Below, piece by piece: positions 7,865 through 19,469 of a DNA stretch of 64,000 nucleotides. Both the position numbers and the translations under genes were made by a program. The DNA comes from Amycolatopsis sp. NBC_00345. GTDB taxonomy: Bacteria > Actinomycetota > Actinomycetes > Mycobacteriales > Pseudonocardiaceae. The stretch's first letter is position 1. Each line of letters starts with the position of its first letter. A model generated the notes under the pieces. It was not told the DNA's origin and ran no database searches. It was given only the letters and a program-made list of their open reading frames with translations. The stretch is from assembly GCF_036116635.1 (NCBI RefSeq), contig NZ_CP107995.1, positions 7,874,001 through 7,938,000 of the forward strand, in the 5' to 3' direction.

Positions 7865-8632
7865 TCACGTGCGGCCGCGGTTGCCGAAGCTGCCGCTGAT
7901 CCGGCGCAGCACCCCGCGCGGCAGCAGCCCGCCGACGGCGACCACCGCCTTGTACTGCAGGCTCGGCACGGAGATGACCTTGCCGCGGCGCAGGTCCGCC
8001 AGCGCCTCGTCCACCACCTGCTCGACCCCGAGCCAGAACGCCTTCGGCCCCTCCTTCTCCAGCCCCGCGCGCTCGTGGAACTCGGTCGTAGTGAAGCCGG
8101 GGCAGAGCGCCATCATCCGCAGGCCCGGCGGCAGTGACGTCGCGATGCCCTCGGTGAACGACGTGACCCAGTTCTTGCTGGCGGTGTAGGTGGAGCCGCG
8201 GCCCGAGAAAAACCCGGCGACGCTGGAGAGGTTGATGATGTCGCCCCGGCCGCGCTCGACCATGCCGGGCAGCACGGCGCGGGTGAGCCGGAGCACGGCG
8301 GTGACGTTCACGTCGAGCTGGCGCTGCAGGGCGTCGGGCGGGATCTCCCAGAACTGGCCGCTCAGGCCGAAGCCGGCGTTGTTCACGAGCAGGTCGACCG
8401 GCCGGGCGGCGAGCAGCTCCTCGACCGCGGTGCGTCCGTCCACTTCGGACAAATCGGCGGACAGGGCCTCGGCCGCGACACCGTGGCGTTCGGCCAGCTC
8501 CGCCGCGAACGCGGTCAGGCGCGCTTCATCACGGGCGACGAGCACCAGGTCGTACTTCTCGGCGGCGAGCCGGCGCGCGAACTGCGCGCCGATTCCGGCG
8601 GTGGCCCCGGTGATCACGGCGGTGGTGGTCAT
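7865..8632 (-). CDS. SDR-family NAD(P)-dependent oxidoreductase
   Basis: 255 residues, a classical short-chain dehydrogenase. TGATAGIG at residues 8-15 binds the dinucleotide, VARDEARL follows strand 2 and favours NADP, NNAG is near residue 86, and the catalytic Ser (NLSSVAG), Tyr and Lys (YTASK) are all present. The C-terminal part diverges and ends in a basic tail. Downstream is the ABC ATPase on the same strand after 76 nt. The substrate cannot be inferred. The ATG at 8632 starts the fold directly; longer frames add unrelated sequence. Confidence 0.88.
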   Translation of the reverse strand: MTTTAVITGATAGIGAQFARRLAAEKYDLVLVARDEARLTAFAAELAERHGVAAEALSADLSEVDGRTAVEELLAARPVDLLVNNAGFGLSGQFWEIPPDALQRQLDVNVTAVLRLTRAVLPGMVERGRGDIINLSSVAGFFSGRGSTYTASKNWVTSFTEGIATSLPPGLRMMALCPGFTTTEFHERAGLEKEGPKAFWLGVEQVVDEALADLRRGKVISVPSLQYKAVVAVGGLLPRGVLRRISGSFGNRGRT

Positions 8633-8682
8633 GGGGGTGAACCTACCCCGCGCGGCGGCACGAATTGTGCATTTGTGCTGGC

Positions 8683-8699
8683 CCGGACGTATCGTCCGG
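8683..8699 (+). promoter_or_regulatory. Hairpin covering the ribosome-binding region of the secreted protein gene
   Basis: Perfect arms CCGGACG and CGTCCGG with a 3-nt loop end two bases before the ATG at 8702. No separate Shine-Dalgarno sequence is visible, so the hairpin would occlude initiation or the mRNA may be leaderless. Confidence 0.45.
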
Positions 8700-8701
8700 C
8701 C

Positions 8702-9724
8702 ATGGGCAAGCACACCCAGCGGAAGCCCGGCTACCTGCCCAAGGTAGCTGCCAGTGCGGCACCACTCGCACTGCTGCTCGCCGCCCCCGTCACCGCGCTC
8801 GCCGAACCGACCCAGCCGATCGAGGGTTTGCCGCTGGGCCACCAGGAAAGCGCGACTTTCGACCACGACCTGCACACCACCACCGACACCGCGCACGGCT
8901 CACTCGGCCTGACGCGCCACGATGCTCTGCCAGTCGGCGCGGGCGGCTTTTCCGCGCTGTCGGACTTCCGACACGCGCTCGCCGACACGCAGGATCTGAC
9001 CGGCGGCGGTTCACTCACAGCGGTGAAGTCGTCGAACGGCACGGCGGCGCTCTCGCGGAGCCAGCGCCACGACGTCCGGCTCGGCTCGCCGGTCCGCCTG
9101 ATGACCGGGAACGAGCAGCACGTCACGCGTTCCCTCTCGGGCGCGCTCGACCCCGTCGGCGCGCGCGGCGCGGACACCCGCCTGGCCGGCGTCGGCGGAT
9201 CGGCGGAGAACGGCGTCTGGCTGCCCTACGGCGTCGACGCGCTCAGCCAGGACTCGGGACAGGTCGACGTCGGGCGCGCGCTGTCCTTCGACGCAGGCCA
9301 CTTCACCGGCGACCTCCGCGGCGGCGCGGGTGTGCACCGCTCGGCGGCGCAGGCCGTGGACGCCGGGCCGCTGGGCTCGGTGGTGGTGAATTCGGAGCAG
9401 CACGGGCTGGGCCAGTTCACCGGCCGCCTCGACCACGCCCTGCCCGGCAACTTCGGCACGACCCACATCGCGGCCGGCAACTTCGGCCCGGTCTCGGGCC
9501 TCGTCTCAGCCACCCAGTCCGCCGACAGCGGCTCGGCCGCGAGCTCGTTCCGCGGCGACCTGTCCGTCGACCAGGTCGCCTCCACCCACGGCGCCCTCAC
9601 GACGTCCACGGCCGACGGCCGGCTGGCGTTTTCCCCGTCCATCGCCGGGACGGCACTGGGCCAACCGCCGGTCGCCGAAGGGTGGACTGTTTCGGCGCCA
9701 CCGTTGGCGATCACGCCTCAGTAA
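8702..9724 (+). CDS. Secreted protein of unknown family
   Basis: 340 residues. The N-terminus is a signal peptide: basic KHTQRKPGYLPK, hydrophobic core AASAAPLALLLAAPVTA, predicted cleavage after ALA. The mature part is rich in Gly, Ser, Ala, Asp and His, lacks cysteines and shows loosely repeated phrases such as HGSLGLT, HGLGQFTG and HGALTTS, suggesting a repetitive beta-structure. I recognise no catalytic motif. It is divergent from the SDR gene and converges on the gene at 9728 with only three bases between stops. Existence as a gene is supported by codon usage and signal peptide; function is unknown. Confidence 0.7.
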   Translation: MGKHTQRKPGYLPKVAASAAPLALLLAAPVTALAEPTQPIEGLPLGHQESATFDHDLHTTTDTAHGSLGLTRHDALPVGAGGFSALSDFRHALADTQDLTGGGSLTAVKSSNGTAALSRSQRHDVRLGSPVRLMTGNEQHVTRSLSGALDPVGARGADTRLAGVGGSAENGVWLPYGVDALSQDSGQVDVGRALSFDAGHFTGDLRGGAGVHRSAAQAVDAGPLGSVVVNSEQHGLGQFTGRLDHALPGNFGTTHIAAGNFGPVSGLVSATQSADSGSAASSFRGDLSVDQVASTHGALTTSTADGRLAFSPSIAGTALGQPPVAEGWTVSAPPLAITPQ

Positions 9725-9727
9725 GCG

Positions 9728-10768
9728 TCAGGCCTCGTCGTCGGGTTGCCGGGGAGCAGGCTCGCCCGGGTTCGGCGCGGGGAACGGCTGGGGGCCGACC
9801 GAGCCGGAGGTGCTGGGGCCGCTTGACGGGGCCGCCGCGCGAGTGTCCATCTGAGTCGTCGCGCGGGTGTCCACCGGGGTGGTCGCGCGGGTGTCGAAGG
9901 GCGACGGGGCGCGGGTGCCCGCTGGGGACTGGGCGTCGGTGGTGGAAGGCGCCCGGGTGCCCGAAGGCGGCCGGACGTCGGTGGCCTGCGCCGCGCGGGG
10001 TTCGGGCGGGAGCGGGGTGCCCGCAGGCGGAGTCCAGTGCCGTCCGGAGCCGCCAGCCGTCGCGCCCGGGTCGTAAGCACCGCCGGTCGTCGCGGCCGGG
10101 TCGTAGGGGGTGCCGCCCATCGGCTCGTAGTCCTCGTCGAACGGGTCGACGATGTCGGCGATCTCGCCGAGGTCGCGGAGCAGGCGCTCGAGACGGGACG
10201 GGCCCGCGTTGGGCGTGACGCTCGCCAGCACCCACTCGTTCTCCAGCCACGCCACGCCGACGTCGCCGCCCAGCTGGTCGGCCGCGTCGACGAGCTCCTG
10301 GGTGATGACCTGGCGCGCGCCCTCCGCGTCGTCCGCGAAGGCGTAGCGCTGGCCGATCGGGCCGAGCATCTCCGGCATGTTCTCGCGCTGGAACGGCACG
10401 CTGGACAGCCACATCTCCACCGGCACGCGGTGCGTCTTGTTGCAGCGCACAGCCACGACGACCGCGGGCACCTGGCCCTCGGACTCGATGTCGAAGATGA
10501 ACACCGGCCGCCTGCCGTCGGAGGTGAAGGTGGAGCCCGCGACGACGTTCACCGCCGCGTCGGCCCCGAAGTAGCCGATCGCGCCGCCCGACCACTGCTG
10601 CGGCAGCCGCTCGTCCTCTTCCACGAACTGCCAGCCGCGCAACTGGGCCCAGCGCATCCGCTCACGGTTGCGCGAGCCCTCCTTGGCCCGGTCGGCAGCG
10701 AGCAGCCCGAGCCCCGCCACCAGCGCGACGGCGGCGATGACGAACCAGATCCACGCCGAGATACCCAC
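9728..10768 (-). CDS. Membrane-anchored hypothetical protein with Pro/Thr-rich tail
   Basis: 346 residues from the GTG at 10768; an upstream in-frame GTG at 10801 would add 11. A single N-terminal helix (SAWIWFVIAAVALVAGLGLL) is followed by a basic patch and a globular domain of about 190 residues (motifs WAQLRGWQF, GGAIGYFGADAAVNVV, FIFDIESEGQVPAVVVAV). The last 120 residues are low complexity with repeated TRA(T/P) and PAGT phrases and look extended. The globular part resembles a small domain seen in other actinobacterial membrane proteins of unknown role. It likely faces the cytoplasm, but orientation is uncertain. Confidence 0.7.
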   Translation of the reverse strand: MGISAWIWFVIAAVALVAGLGLLAADRAKEGSRNRERMRWAQLRGWQFVEEDERLPQQWSGGAIGYFGADAAVNVVAGSTFTSDGRRPVFIFDIESEGQVPAVVVAVRCNKTHRVPVEMWLSSVPFQRENMPEMLGPIGQRYAFADDAEGARQVITQELVDAADQLGGDVGVAWLENEWVLASVTPNAGPSRLERLLRDLGEIADIVDPFDEDYEPMGGTPYDPAATTGGAYDPGATAGGSGRHWTPPAGTPLPPEPRAAQATDVRPPSGTRAPSTTDAQSPAGTRAPSPFDTRATTPVDTRATTQMDTRAAAPSSGPSTSGSVGPQPFPAPNPGEPAPRQPDDEA

Positions 10769-10906
10769 GTCGGCCAGGGTATCGCTCCCAGCCCGTCTCA
10801 CCCCGGCGCCCGCACCGTGTCGGCGCGCCCCTTTCGAGGATTACCACGGTGAATTCATCGACAAATCGCTTAATTACCCGGGCGGGCGGCTGCGCTGGGC
10901 CGAACG

Positions 10907-10957
10907 CCGTCAAGGCCTCCTTACCCGCGTCGGACGCGGGTAAGGAGGCCTTGACGG
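10907..10957. repeat. Palindromic 3'-end element, AAGGCCTCCTTACCCGCGT family, copy 1
   Basis: Perfect 25-bp arms (10907-10931 and 10933-10957) separated by a single base. It begins 11 nt after the clpB stop. A second copy at 14996-15046 has the same architecture and differs at two arm positions, both compensated on the other side. Confidence 0.9.
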
Positions 10958-10968
10958 ACCTTGACCGA

Positions 10969-13572
<2,604 letters not shown>

Positions 13573-13649
13573 CCCTCACCTCATGCGTTTGTGGAAAGTC
13601 CAGGTGACAGCCCTGACCAAGGCCTGTCTACAGCTACAACGTCAGAAAA

Positions 13650-13670
13650 CTTGAGTCTGTTCCGCTCAAC
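13650..13670. promoter_or_regulatory. HAIR element (HspR operator) upstream of clpB
   Basis: CTTGAGT-N7-GCTCAAC, close to the HspR-associated inverted repeat consensus CTTGAGT-N7-ACTCAAG. It is 78 bp upstream of the clpB ATG and overlaps the last codons of the neighbouring MFS gene (stop at 13666). The dnaK operon has an operator with identical half-sites at 25815-25835. Confidence 0.88.
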
Positions 13671-14853
13671 TCTGAATCGGGGTGACGGCTTCCGCGGGCA
13701 ACCTCGGTCCCAGCCTGCCGAGCCCGGCCGCGGCCAGGCAAGCGCAGGCCCCGACCAGCACCCAGGGTAACCAGCTGGACACGGAGAACAAGGCGACCAC
13801 CGCCGGGGCCAGCACCTGCGCGACGGTGAACGCGTACTGGAACGCCGCGAGGTAGCGCCCCTTCGCCTCCGGCGGCGCCGCGGCCTCGGCGAGCGCGCCG
13901 GAGCGCGGGCCGAAGACCAGGTCGCCCGCCGCGTAGACCAGCGTGGCCGCCAGCAGGTAGGGCGGCTGCCACGCGGGCGGGACCAGCAGCACGCCGAGAC
14001 TGGCCAGGCACCACGCGGCGAACAGGGCGGAGCCGCCCCGCATGGCGTCGATGCGGTTGAGCCGCCGGGTGAGCCGCAGCGCGAGGGTGCCGCCGAACGT
14101 GGTGACCACGGTGAGCACGACCAGGATCGTGCCGGGCAGCCAGGTCGGCCCGTGCAGCAGGTCGAGCACGAACACGGGGGTCCCGACCAGGAAGAAGTCC
14201 AGGGAGAGGCCGAACATCCCGCTGAACAGGATGAGCGCGAGGTACGGCCGGTTGCGCAGGACGCCGGCGTGCACCGGCGCCCGCCGGGGCGGCCGGGCCG
14301 CGGGCCGGACGACCAGCGCGACCACCGCGGCGGCGACCAGGAAGGTGCCGATGTCCACGGCGAGCGCCACGCTGTAGCCCGCGTCGCCGTACCAGGTCAG
14401 GAAAACCGACGAGGTGAGCCCGCCGAGCCCGAACCCGCCGGCCCGCGCCATGCCGACCTCCGCGAACGGCCGGTCCTTCGGCACGTCACCCGCGACGTCC
14501 GCGATGAGGGCGAACAGCGAGCTGTAGAACAACTGTTGCCCGGCGCCCAGCAGCACCGCCGCGGCGACCACCTCGGCGACGCCGTCCGCCAGCACGTACG
14601 CGCCCGCCCCGGCCGCCTGCAGCAGCTGCGCGCAGACCACGACCACCCGCGGCCCGGTCCGGTCCACCAGCCGTCCGGCCAGCGGCGGCACCAGCAGCCC
14701 GGCCGTCGTCCCGAGCGTCACGGCGGTCCCCGCGAGCGCGAGCGGCACGCCCACCACCCGCGTGACGTAGACGAGGGCGAGCGGCAGGAAGAGGCCCGAG
14801 CCGAAGTTGTCGATCCCCAGCGCACACAGCAGTGCCACCCGGCTCCGCGTCAC
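13666..14853 (-). CDS. MFS transporter, 12-helix drug-efflux type
   Basis: 395 residues from the GTG at 14853, chosen because a GGAGGT sits about 12 nt upstream and the first helix (VALLCALGIDNFGSGLFLPLAL) starts at once. Twelve hydrophobic segments are apparent. The loop between helices 2 and 3 has GRLVDRTGPR, the MFS motif A pattern. No partner gene or regulator is adjacent, and the substrate is unknown. Its stop lies inside the clpB operator, so the two genes are in the same direction with clpB separately controlled. Confidence 0.85.
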   Translation of the reverse strand: MTRSRVALLCALGIDNFGSGLFLPLALVYVTRVVGVPLALAGTAVTLGTTAGLLVPPLAGRLVDRTGPRVVVVCAQLLQAAGAGAYVLADGVAEVVAAAVLLGAGQQLFYSSLFALIADVAGDVPKDRPFAEVGMARAGGFGLGGLTSSVFLTWYGDAGYSVALAVDIGTFLVAAAVVALVVRPAARPPRRAPVHAGVLRNRPYLALILFSGMFGLSLDFFLVGTPVFVLDLLHGPTWLPGTILVVLTVVTTFGGTLALRLTRRLNRIDAMRGGSALFAAWCLASLGVLLVPPAWQPPYLLAATLVYAAGDLVFGPRSGALAEAAAPPEAKGRYLAAFQYAFTVAQVLAPAVVALFSVSSWLPWVLVGACACLAAAGLGRLGPRLPAEAVTPIQS

Positions 14854-14995
14854 ATGATCGACGCTACCTCCGGGCCCCCGCGGGGGGTCAGGTCCGGAAG
14901 GAGACTTCGCCGGGGCCCGAATGCCACTGCCGGTAGAGCGCACCACGGCGAACGCACACTGGCGGGTCCGAATGCGGGGCACTCGGGCACAAACG

Positions 14996-15046
14996 CCGTT
15001 AAGGCCTCCTTACCCGCGTGCCACGCGGGTAAGGAGGCCTTAACGG
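14996..15046. repeat. Palindromic 3'-end element, AAGGCCTCCTTACCCGCGT family, copy 2
   Basis: Perfect 25-bp arms (14996-15020 and 15022-15046) with one base between them. It begins 11 nt after the stop of the DHA2 transporter gene, the same distance as copy 1 from clpB. Confidence 0.9.
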
Positions 15047-15057
15047 ACAGCCTGGGG

Positions 15058-17169
15058 TCAGTTCAGCGTCCCCGTGTGGCGGGCGAACTCGTCCTCCGGT
15101 TCGAGCACCACGTCGTGGCGCAGCGAGGCGCCGGTGGCCACCGGCAGGAGTTCGCTGTGCGGCTCGTGGTCGTAGGCCGACACGGTCAGCGTGTACGAAC
15201 CCGCCGGCAGCCCGGTGAAGGAGTACGTGCCGTCGCCGCCCGTGAGGGACGAGGCGACGACCGCGCCGGCGCTGTCGGTGACCGTCAGGATCGCGCCGGG
15301 GACCGCGGCGTGGCGGCCGGCGGTGCGGACGCGGCCGGTGAAGCCGCCCGTGCCGTCCAGCAGCAGGTCGTGCCAGACCGGGCGCTCGGCCAGGTGCACC
15401 GTCGACACGCTGGGGCGCAGCGAGCCGGCCGTGGCCAGCAGGACGTGCTTGCCCTCGGCGGTCGCGCTCAGCGAGTACTCGCCGGTGCGACCGGTGCGGC
15501 CGACGTCGACCTGGCGGCCCGACGCGTCCGTCAGCGTGAGCACCACACCCGAGACCGGGCGGCCGTGGGCGTCCAGCACGCGGCCGCGCAGCGACGTCGT
15601 GACGTCCCCGCCGACGGCCTCGATCTCGACGACGGCGGGCGCGGAATCCGCGTCCAGGGTCCGGCGCAGCGGGACCTCCTTCATGAAGATCACCGCCAGG
15701 AACGTCACCACCGCGATGATGCCCGCGAACAGGAACACCGTGCCCGTGGCGTCACCGAAGGCGGCGCGCACCAGTGGCTGCAACGCGACCGGCAGCGAGC
15801 CGATGTCGAGGGTCCCGCCACCGCCGTGCACCGCGCCGCCGGCCGGGATGCCGAGGTGCGAGAACGAGTTCGTGATGTTCGTGGCGACGTTCGCCGAGAG
15901 CACCGCGCCCAGCGCCGACACCCCCGCCGCGCCACCGAGCGAGCGGAAGAACGTGACCACCGAGGAGGACGCGCCCATGTCCTTCATCGCGACGGTGTTC
16001 TGCACGACCAGCACCAGGTTCTGCATCAGGAACCCGAGCCCGATGCCCACGAGCGCGAGGTAGCCGCCCATCAGCGTCAGGTCGGTCGTGTGGTCCACCG
16101 TGCTGAGCAGGAACAGCCCGGCCAGCAGCGACGCGCCGCCGGCCACCATGAACGGCTTGGTGCGGCCCGTGCGCGAGATGACCTGGCCGGCGCTGGTCGA
16201 CGCGAGCGCGAGGCCCAGCACCAGCGGCAGGGTCATCAGGCCGGCGTGCGTGGGCGAGAACCCGCGGGAGATCTGGTAGTACTGCCCGAGGAAGACCGAG
16301 CCGCCGAACATCGCGGTGCCCACGGCCAGCGAGCCCAGCACCGACAGCGTGAACGTGCGGTTGCGGAACAGGCGCAGCGGGATCACGGGCTCCGCGGCGC
16401 GCGATTCGACGAACATCGCCAGCGCCAGCGAGACCACCGCGCCGCCGACGTACGCGACGCTCGACCACGAGGCCCAGCCGAAGCTCGTCCCGGCCAGCGA
16501 GACCCAGATCAGCAGCAGGGCGACGCCACCGACCAGCAGGGTCGCGCCCAGCCAGTCGATCCGCACCTTGCGCTTGAGCACCGGCAGCTTCAGCGTGCGG
16601 CCGAGCACCACGAACGCGATCACCGCGATCGGCACGCAGACCCAGAAGCACCAGCGCCAGCCCAGCGGCGAGTCCACGATCAGGCCGCCGATCAGCGGCC
16701 CGGAGACCGTGGCGACAGCGAACACCGCGCCGGTGTAACCGGAGTACTTGCCGCGGTCGCGGGGCGCGATCATCGCGGCGATGACCACCTGGATCAGCGC
16801 CTGCAGCCCGCCGAGGCCAACACCCTGCAGCGCGCGGTACGCGATCAGCTCGGGCATCGACCCGGAGATGCCGCCCAGCGCCGAGCCGACCGTGAAGATC
16901 ACGATCGCCAGCTGGTAGAGCAGCTTCTTGCTGAACAGGTCCGACAGCTTGCCCCAGATCGGGGTGGTCGCGGTGGACGTCAGCAGGGTCGCCGTGACGA
17001 CCCAGGTGTACTGGCTCTGCGAGCCGTGCAGGTCCGTGATGATGGTCGGCAGCGCGTTCGACACGATGGTCGAGGACAGCATCGCCACCAGCAGGGCCAG
17101 CAACAGGCCGGAGAAGGCCTTCATGATCTGCCGGTGCGTCATCGGCTCACCGGTAACCGTGGTACTCAA
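15058..17169 (-). CDS. DHA2-family MFS drug exporter with C-terminal carboxypeptidase-regulatory-like repeats
   Basis: 703 residues. The first 500 form a 14-helix EmrB/QacA-type proton-driven exporter: motif A GKLSDLFSKK, motif C region in helix 5 (AVATVSGPLIGGLIVD) and PLGWRWCFWV. The last 200 residues contain two or three beta-sandwich repeats with the signature SLRGRVLDAHGRPVSGVVLTL cut here by description, GFTGRVRTAGRHAAVPGA and GTYSFTGLPAGSYTLTV, resembling carboxypeptidase regulatory domains. Such a tail is unusual on a transporter. The start is TTG at 17169 with GAAGAGAG just upstream; the ATG at 17142 is an alternative. The MarR gene 25 nt upstream is probably its local repressor. Confidence 0.88.
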   Translation of the reverse strand: MSTTVTGEPMTHRQIMKAFSGLLLALLVAMLSSTIVSNALPTIITDLHGSQSQYTWVVTATLLTSTATTPIWGKLSDLFSKKLLYQLAIVIFTVGSALGGISGSMPELIAYRALQGVGLGGLQALIQVVIAAMIAPRDRGKYSGYTGAVFAVATVSGPLIGGLIVDSPLGWRWCFWVCVPIAVIAFVVLGRTLKLPVLKRKVRIDWLGATLLVGGVALLLIWVSLAGTSFGWASWSSVAYVGGAVVSLALAMFVESRAAEPVIPLRLFRNRTFTLSVLGSLAVGTAMFGGSVFLGQYYQISRGFSPTHAGLMTLPLVLGLALASTSAGQVISRTGRTKPFMVAGGASLLAGLFLLSTVDHTTDLTLMGGYLALVGIGLGFLMQNLVLVVQNTVAMKDMGASSSVVTFFRSLGGAAGVSALGAVLSANVATNITNSFSHLGIPAGGAVHGGGGTLDIGSLPVALQPLVRAAFGDATGTVFLFAGIIAVVTFLAVIFMKEVPLRRTLDADSAPAVVEIEAVGGDVTTSLRGRVLDAHGRPVSGVVLTLTDASGRQVDVGRTGRTGEYSLSATAEGKHVLLATAGSLRPSVSTVHLAERPVWHDLLLDGTGGFTGRVRTAGRHAAVPGAILTVTDSAGAVVASSLTGGDGTYSFTGLPAGSYTLTVSAYDHEPHSELLPVATGASLRHDVVLEPEDEFARHTGTLN

Positions 17170-17194
17170 CTCTCTTCACTCACTTTCCCGACGT

Positions 17195-17668
17195 TCAGGC
17201 TTGATCCGCCGCGCAGGCGGGGCTGCCCAGCACCGCGCGCAGATCGCCGTTCATTTCGGCGAGCCGGGTCGTCAGGTCGGCGATCCGTTCCTCGTCCCAT
17301 CCCACGAGCGCCTTCTCGAAGAAGGCCAGGTACTGGGTGCGCCAGCGGTCCAGCTCGTTCCGGCCCTTCTCGGACACGCTGATCAGCGACGCGCGCCCGT
17401 CTTCCGGAGCCGGGCGGCGGTCGATCAGGCCCGCGGCCTGCAGCTGGGCGATCTGGCGGCTGACCACGGAGAGGTCGACCAGCCGGCGCTTCGCCAGCTC
17501 GGACGGCCGCGCTTCACCGTGTTTCACGAGATCGGACAGGAGCATGCCCGCGGCCGGGTGCAGTCCGGGCTCCTCCTGCCACGCCTGCATGATCCACAGG
17601 TGCTGGAGCTGGGACGAAGTCTTCAGCTCCCGCATCAACTCGACCCTGACGTCTTCGGCAGAGCTCAT
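17195..17668 (-). CDS. MarR-family transcriptional regulator
   Basis: 157 residues. The winged helix-turn-helix (about 45-105) includes RPSELAKRRLVDLSVVSRQIAQL and the wing DRRPAPEDGRASLISVSEKG. Long helices at both ends form the dimer interface. The ATG at 17668 follows GGGAGGATCC. It is first in an operon with the DHA2 exporter (stop-to-start 25 nt), the standard layout of a MarR repressor and the pump it controls in response to a small ligand. Two inverted repeats upstream (17709-17751) are likely operators. Confidence 0.88.
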   Translation of the reverse strand: MSSAEDVRVELMRELKTSSQLQHLWIMQAWQEEPGLHPAAGMLLSDLVKHGEARPSELAKRRLVDLSVVSRQIAQLQAAGLIDRRPAPEDGRASLISVSEKGRNELDRWRTQYLAFFEKALVGWDEERIADLTTRLAEMNGDLRAVLGSPACAADQA

Positions 17669-18040
17669 CGGATCCTCCCGGGCCGGGCGCCGGTGGGCAC
17701 CCAATTGGTTGTGCAATACAAGTTTATCGTCGGAAGGTTGCGTAGGGCAACTATCTATCCGGTGAGCTGCCCCACGTCGCCCAGCCGGCCGGTAACCCGA
17801 CCGGAGCAACGTTGCGGGCAAAGGGGCCCAAGGCGGCTACTCTGCGGACGAGCCACGTCAAGCCGACGTCGCGACAGCTTCGAGCAGCATGTCCGGGAGA
17901 ACGAGGTGGAGCAGTGGTGAATTCCCGCGGGAACGCCGGGACGAGACGGCGCGAGCCGCGGCCGCCGGATCAGGCCGCCGCCCGCTCGTGACGCCCCCGC
18001 CCGTCCCCGTGCACCACTCCCGACCAGCGAACGACAGCCC
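17669..18040. other. 372-bp divergent intergenic region
   Basis: Separates the leftward MarR/DHA2 operon from the rightward globin reductase. Apart from the two inverted repeats at 17709-17751 it holds no ORF with convincing codon usage. The half near 18041 is plain GC-rich sequence in which I could not assign a promoter. Confidence 0.5.
17709..17751. promoter_or_regulatory. Candidate MarR operators
   Basis: Two perfect inverted repeats lie upstream of the MarR gene: TTGT-N5-ACAA at 17709-17721 and GTTGC-N5-GCAAC at 17737-17751. The intervening sequence is AT-richer than its surroundings (AAGTTTATCG). Autoregulation by the adjacent MarR protein is the simplest reading. Confidence 0.5.
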
Positions 18041-19216
18041 ATGACAGCCGATTCGGTCAGCCCGATCCCCCGCTCGGCCGCGCCCCGCGAGGCGCCGGCC
18101 GCGGTCACCGCGATGGTGCGGCTGATCCGTGACACCTGGGCGAAGTCCGAGCCGTTCATCCCGGAGATCTCGCAGTTCTTCTACGGGATGCTGTTCACCC
18201 TCGCCCCGGTCACCCGCGACTTCTTCCCCATCAACATGGAGGTGCAGCGCGGCCGGCTGGTGCGCGCCCTCGTGCACATCGTGCAGATGGTGGACCGGCC
18301 CGACGACCTGGTGCCGTTCCTGCGCCAGCTCGGCCGCGACCACCGCAAGTTCGGCGTCATCCCGCGGCACTACGAGGCCGTCGGCACGGCGCTGCTCGCG
18401 GCGCTGAAGAACCACCTCGGGCCCGAGTGGACGCCGGCCGTCGAACGCGCGTGGGCGGAGGCGTTCACCATCGTCGCGCGCGCCATGCAGGAGGCCGCCG
18501 CGGCCGACGCGAACCCGGCGTCGTGGCAGGCCACCGTGGTCGAGCACCGGCGGCTGACCTGGGACCTCGCGCTGGTGCGCGTGGTACCGGCCCAGCCCGT
18601 GCCGTTCCTGCCGGGGCAGTACATGAGCGTGGAGGTACCGCAGCGCCCACGGTTGTGGCGCTACCTCTCGCCGGCGAACGCGCCGCGAGAGGACGGCGGG
18701 ATCGAGTTCCACGTGCGCGCCGTCGACGGCGGCTGGGTTTCGCGCGCCATCGTGAGCCACACGCAGCCCGGTGACGTCTGGCGGCTCGGGCCGCCGCTCG
18801 GGCGGATGGCCGTGGACCGCGAGCGCTCGCGCGGGGTGCTGATGGTCGCCGGCGGCACCGGCGTCGCGCCGCTGCGCTCGATCCTCGACCACCTGGCCCT
18901 GTGGGGCGAGAACCCGAAAACCCACCTGTTCTACGGCGGCCCGTCCCGCGACGACCTGTACGACCTCGAGGAGCTGCGGGCGCTGTCCTCGACCAACCCG
19001 TGGCTCACCGTGACGCCCGTGGTCGAGCGCGGCGACCACCTGCCGGGCTGTGAGCAGGGCACCCTCGCGGAGGCCGTCACTCGTTATGGCGCCTGGTCGG
19101 ATCACGACATCCTCGTGTCCGGCTCGCCTTCGATGATCCGCGCGACGGTGTCGCGGATGCTCGTCGCGGGCAGCGTGCTGGGCCAGATCCAGTACGACCC
19201 GTTCACCATCGACTGA
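18041..19216 (+). CDS. Flavohemoglobin-like globin/FAD/NAD oxidoreductase, copy 1
   Basis: 391 residues: globin domain (about 20-150), FAD-binding domain (about 155-260) and NAD-binding domain (about 265-391). Likely key residues are kept: B10 Tyr in FFYGMLF, E7 Gln in MEVQRGR, proximal His and G5 Tyr in DHRKFGVIPRHYE. The FAD motif is RYLSPA rather than RxYS, NAD binding uses AGGTGVAPL, and the C-terminal motif is SGSPSMI where Hmp has a Cys-Gly-Pro. This matches the divergent actinobacterial type recalled from Rv0385 rather than Hmp. NO or lactate-linked chemistry is possible but not shown. It is followed by a paralogue at 19470. Confidence 0.85.
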   Translation: MTADSVSPIPRSAAPREAPAAVTAMVRLIRDTWAKSEPFIPEISQFFYGMLFTLAPVTRDFFPINMEVQRGRLVRALVHIVQMVDRPDDLVPFLRQLGRDHRKFGVIPRHYEAVGTALLAALKNHLGPEWTPAVERAWAEAFTIVARAMQEAAAADANPASWQATVVEHRRLTWDLALVRVVPAQPVPFLPGQYMSVEVPQRPRLWRYLSPANAPREDGGIEFHVRAVDGGWVSRAIVSHTQPGDVWRLGPPLGRMAVDRERSRGVLMVAGGTGVAPLRSILDHLALWGENPKTHLFYGGPSRDDLYDLEELRALSSTNPWLTVTPVVERGDHLPGCEQGTLAEAVTRYGAWSDHDILVSGSPSMIRATVSRMLVAGSVLGQIQYDPFTID

Positions 19217-19469
19217 GCGAATCACGCCGGTTCCTGACCAACGAAAAGCGTTCCGGGCCAACGGAAAACGTCGAAGATCGTTTTTACTGAGCGCCAGAGG
19301 GCATTGACCCGACGTATTGGTTATTGCTCCGTTCGAGCGGGAAAACCGTTGGCTTCACCAGTTTTCCGGGCATCCGGCCTACAGTCTTGTTCTCTCGGGG
19401 GCGGCTCGCGTTAGCAAAGCCGCGTGGGTAACTGGAAATGCTTGGCCGGACTGGAGAAAACCGTTCCCG

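Noticed and set aside
14152..17382. Long plus-strand frame of over 1000 codons
   Set aside because: It is the antisense of the two MFS genes: His/Arg-rich sequence with no domain, a product of GC-rich codon bias.
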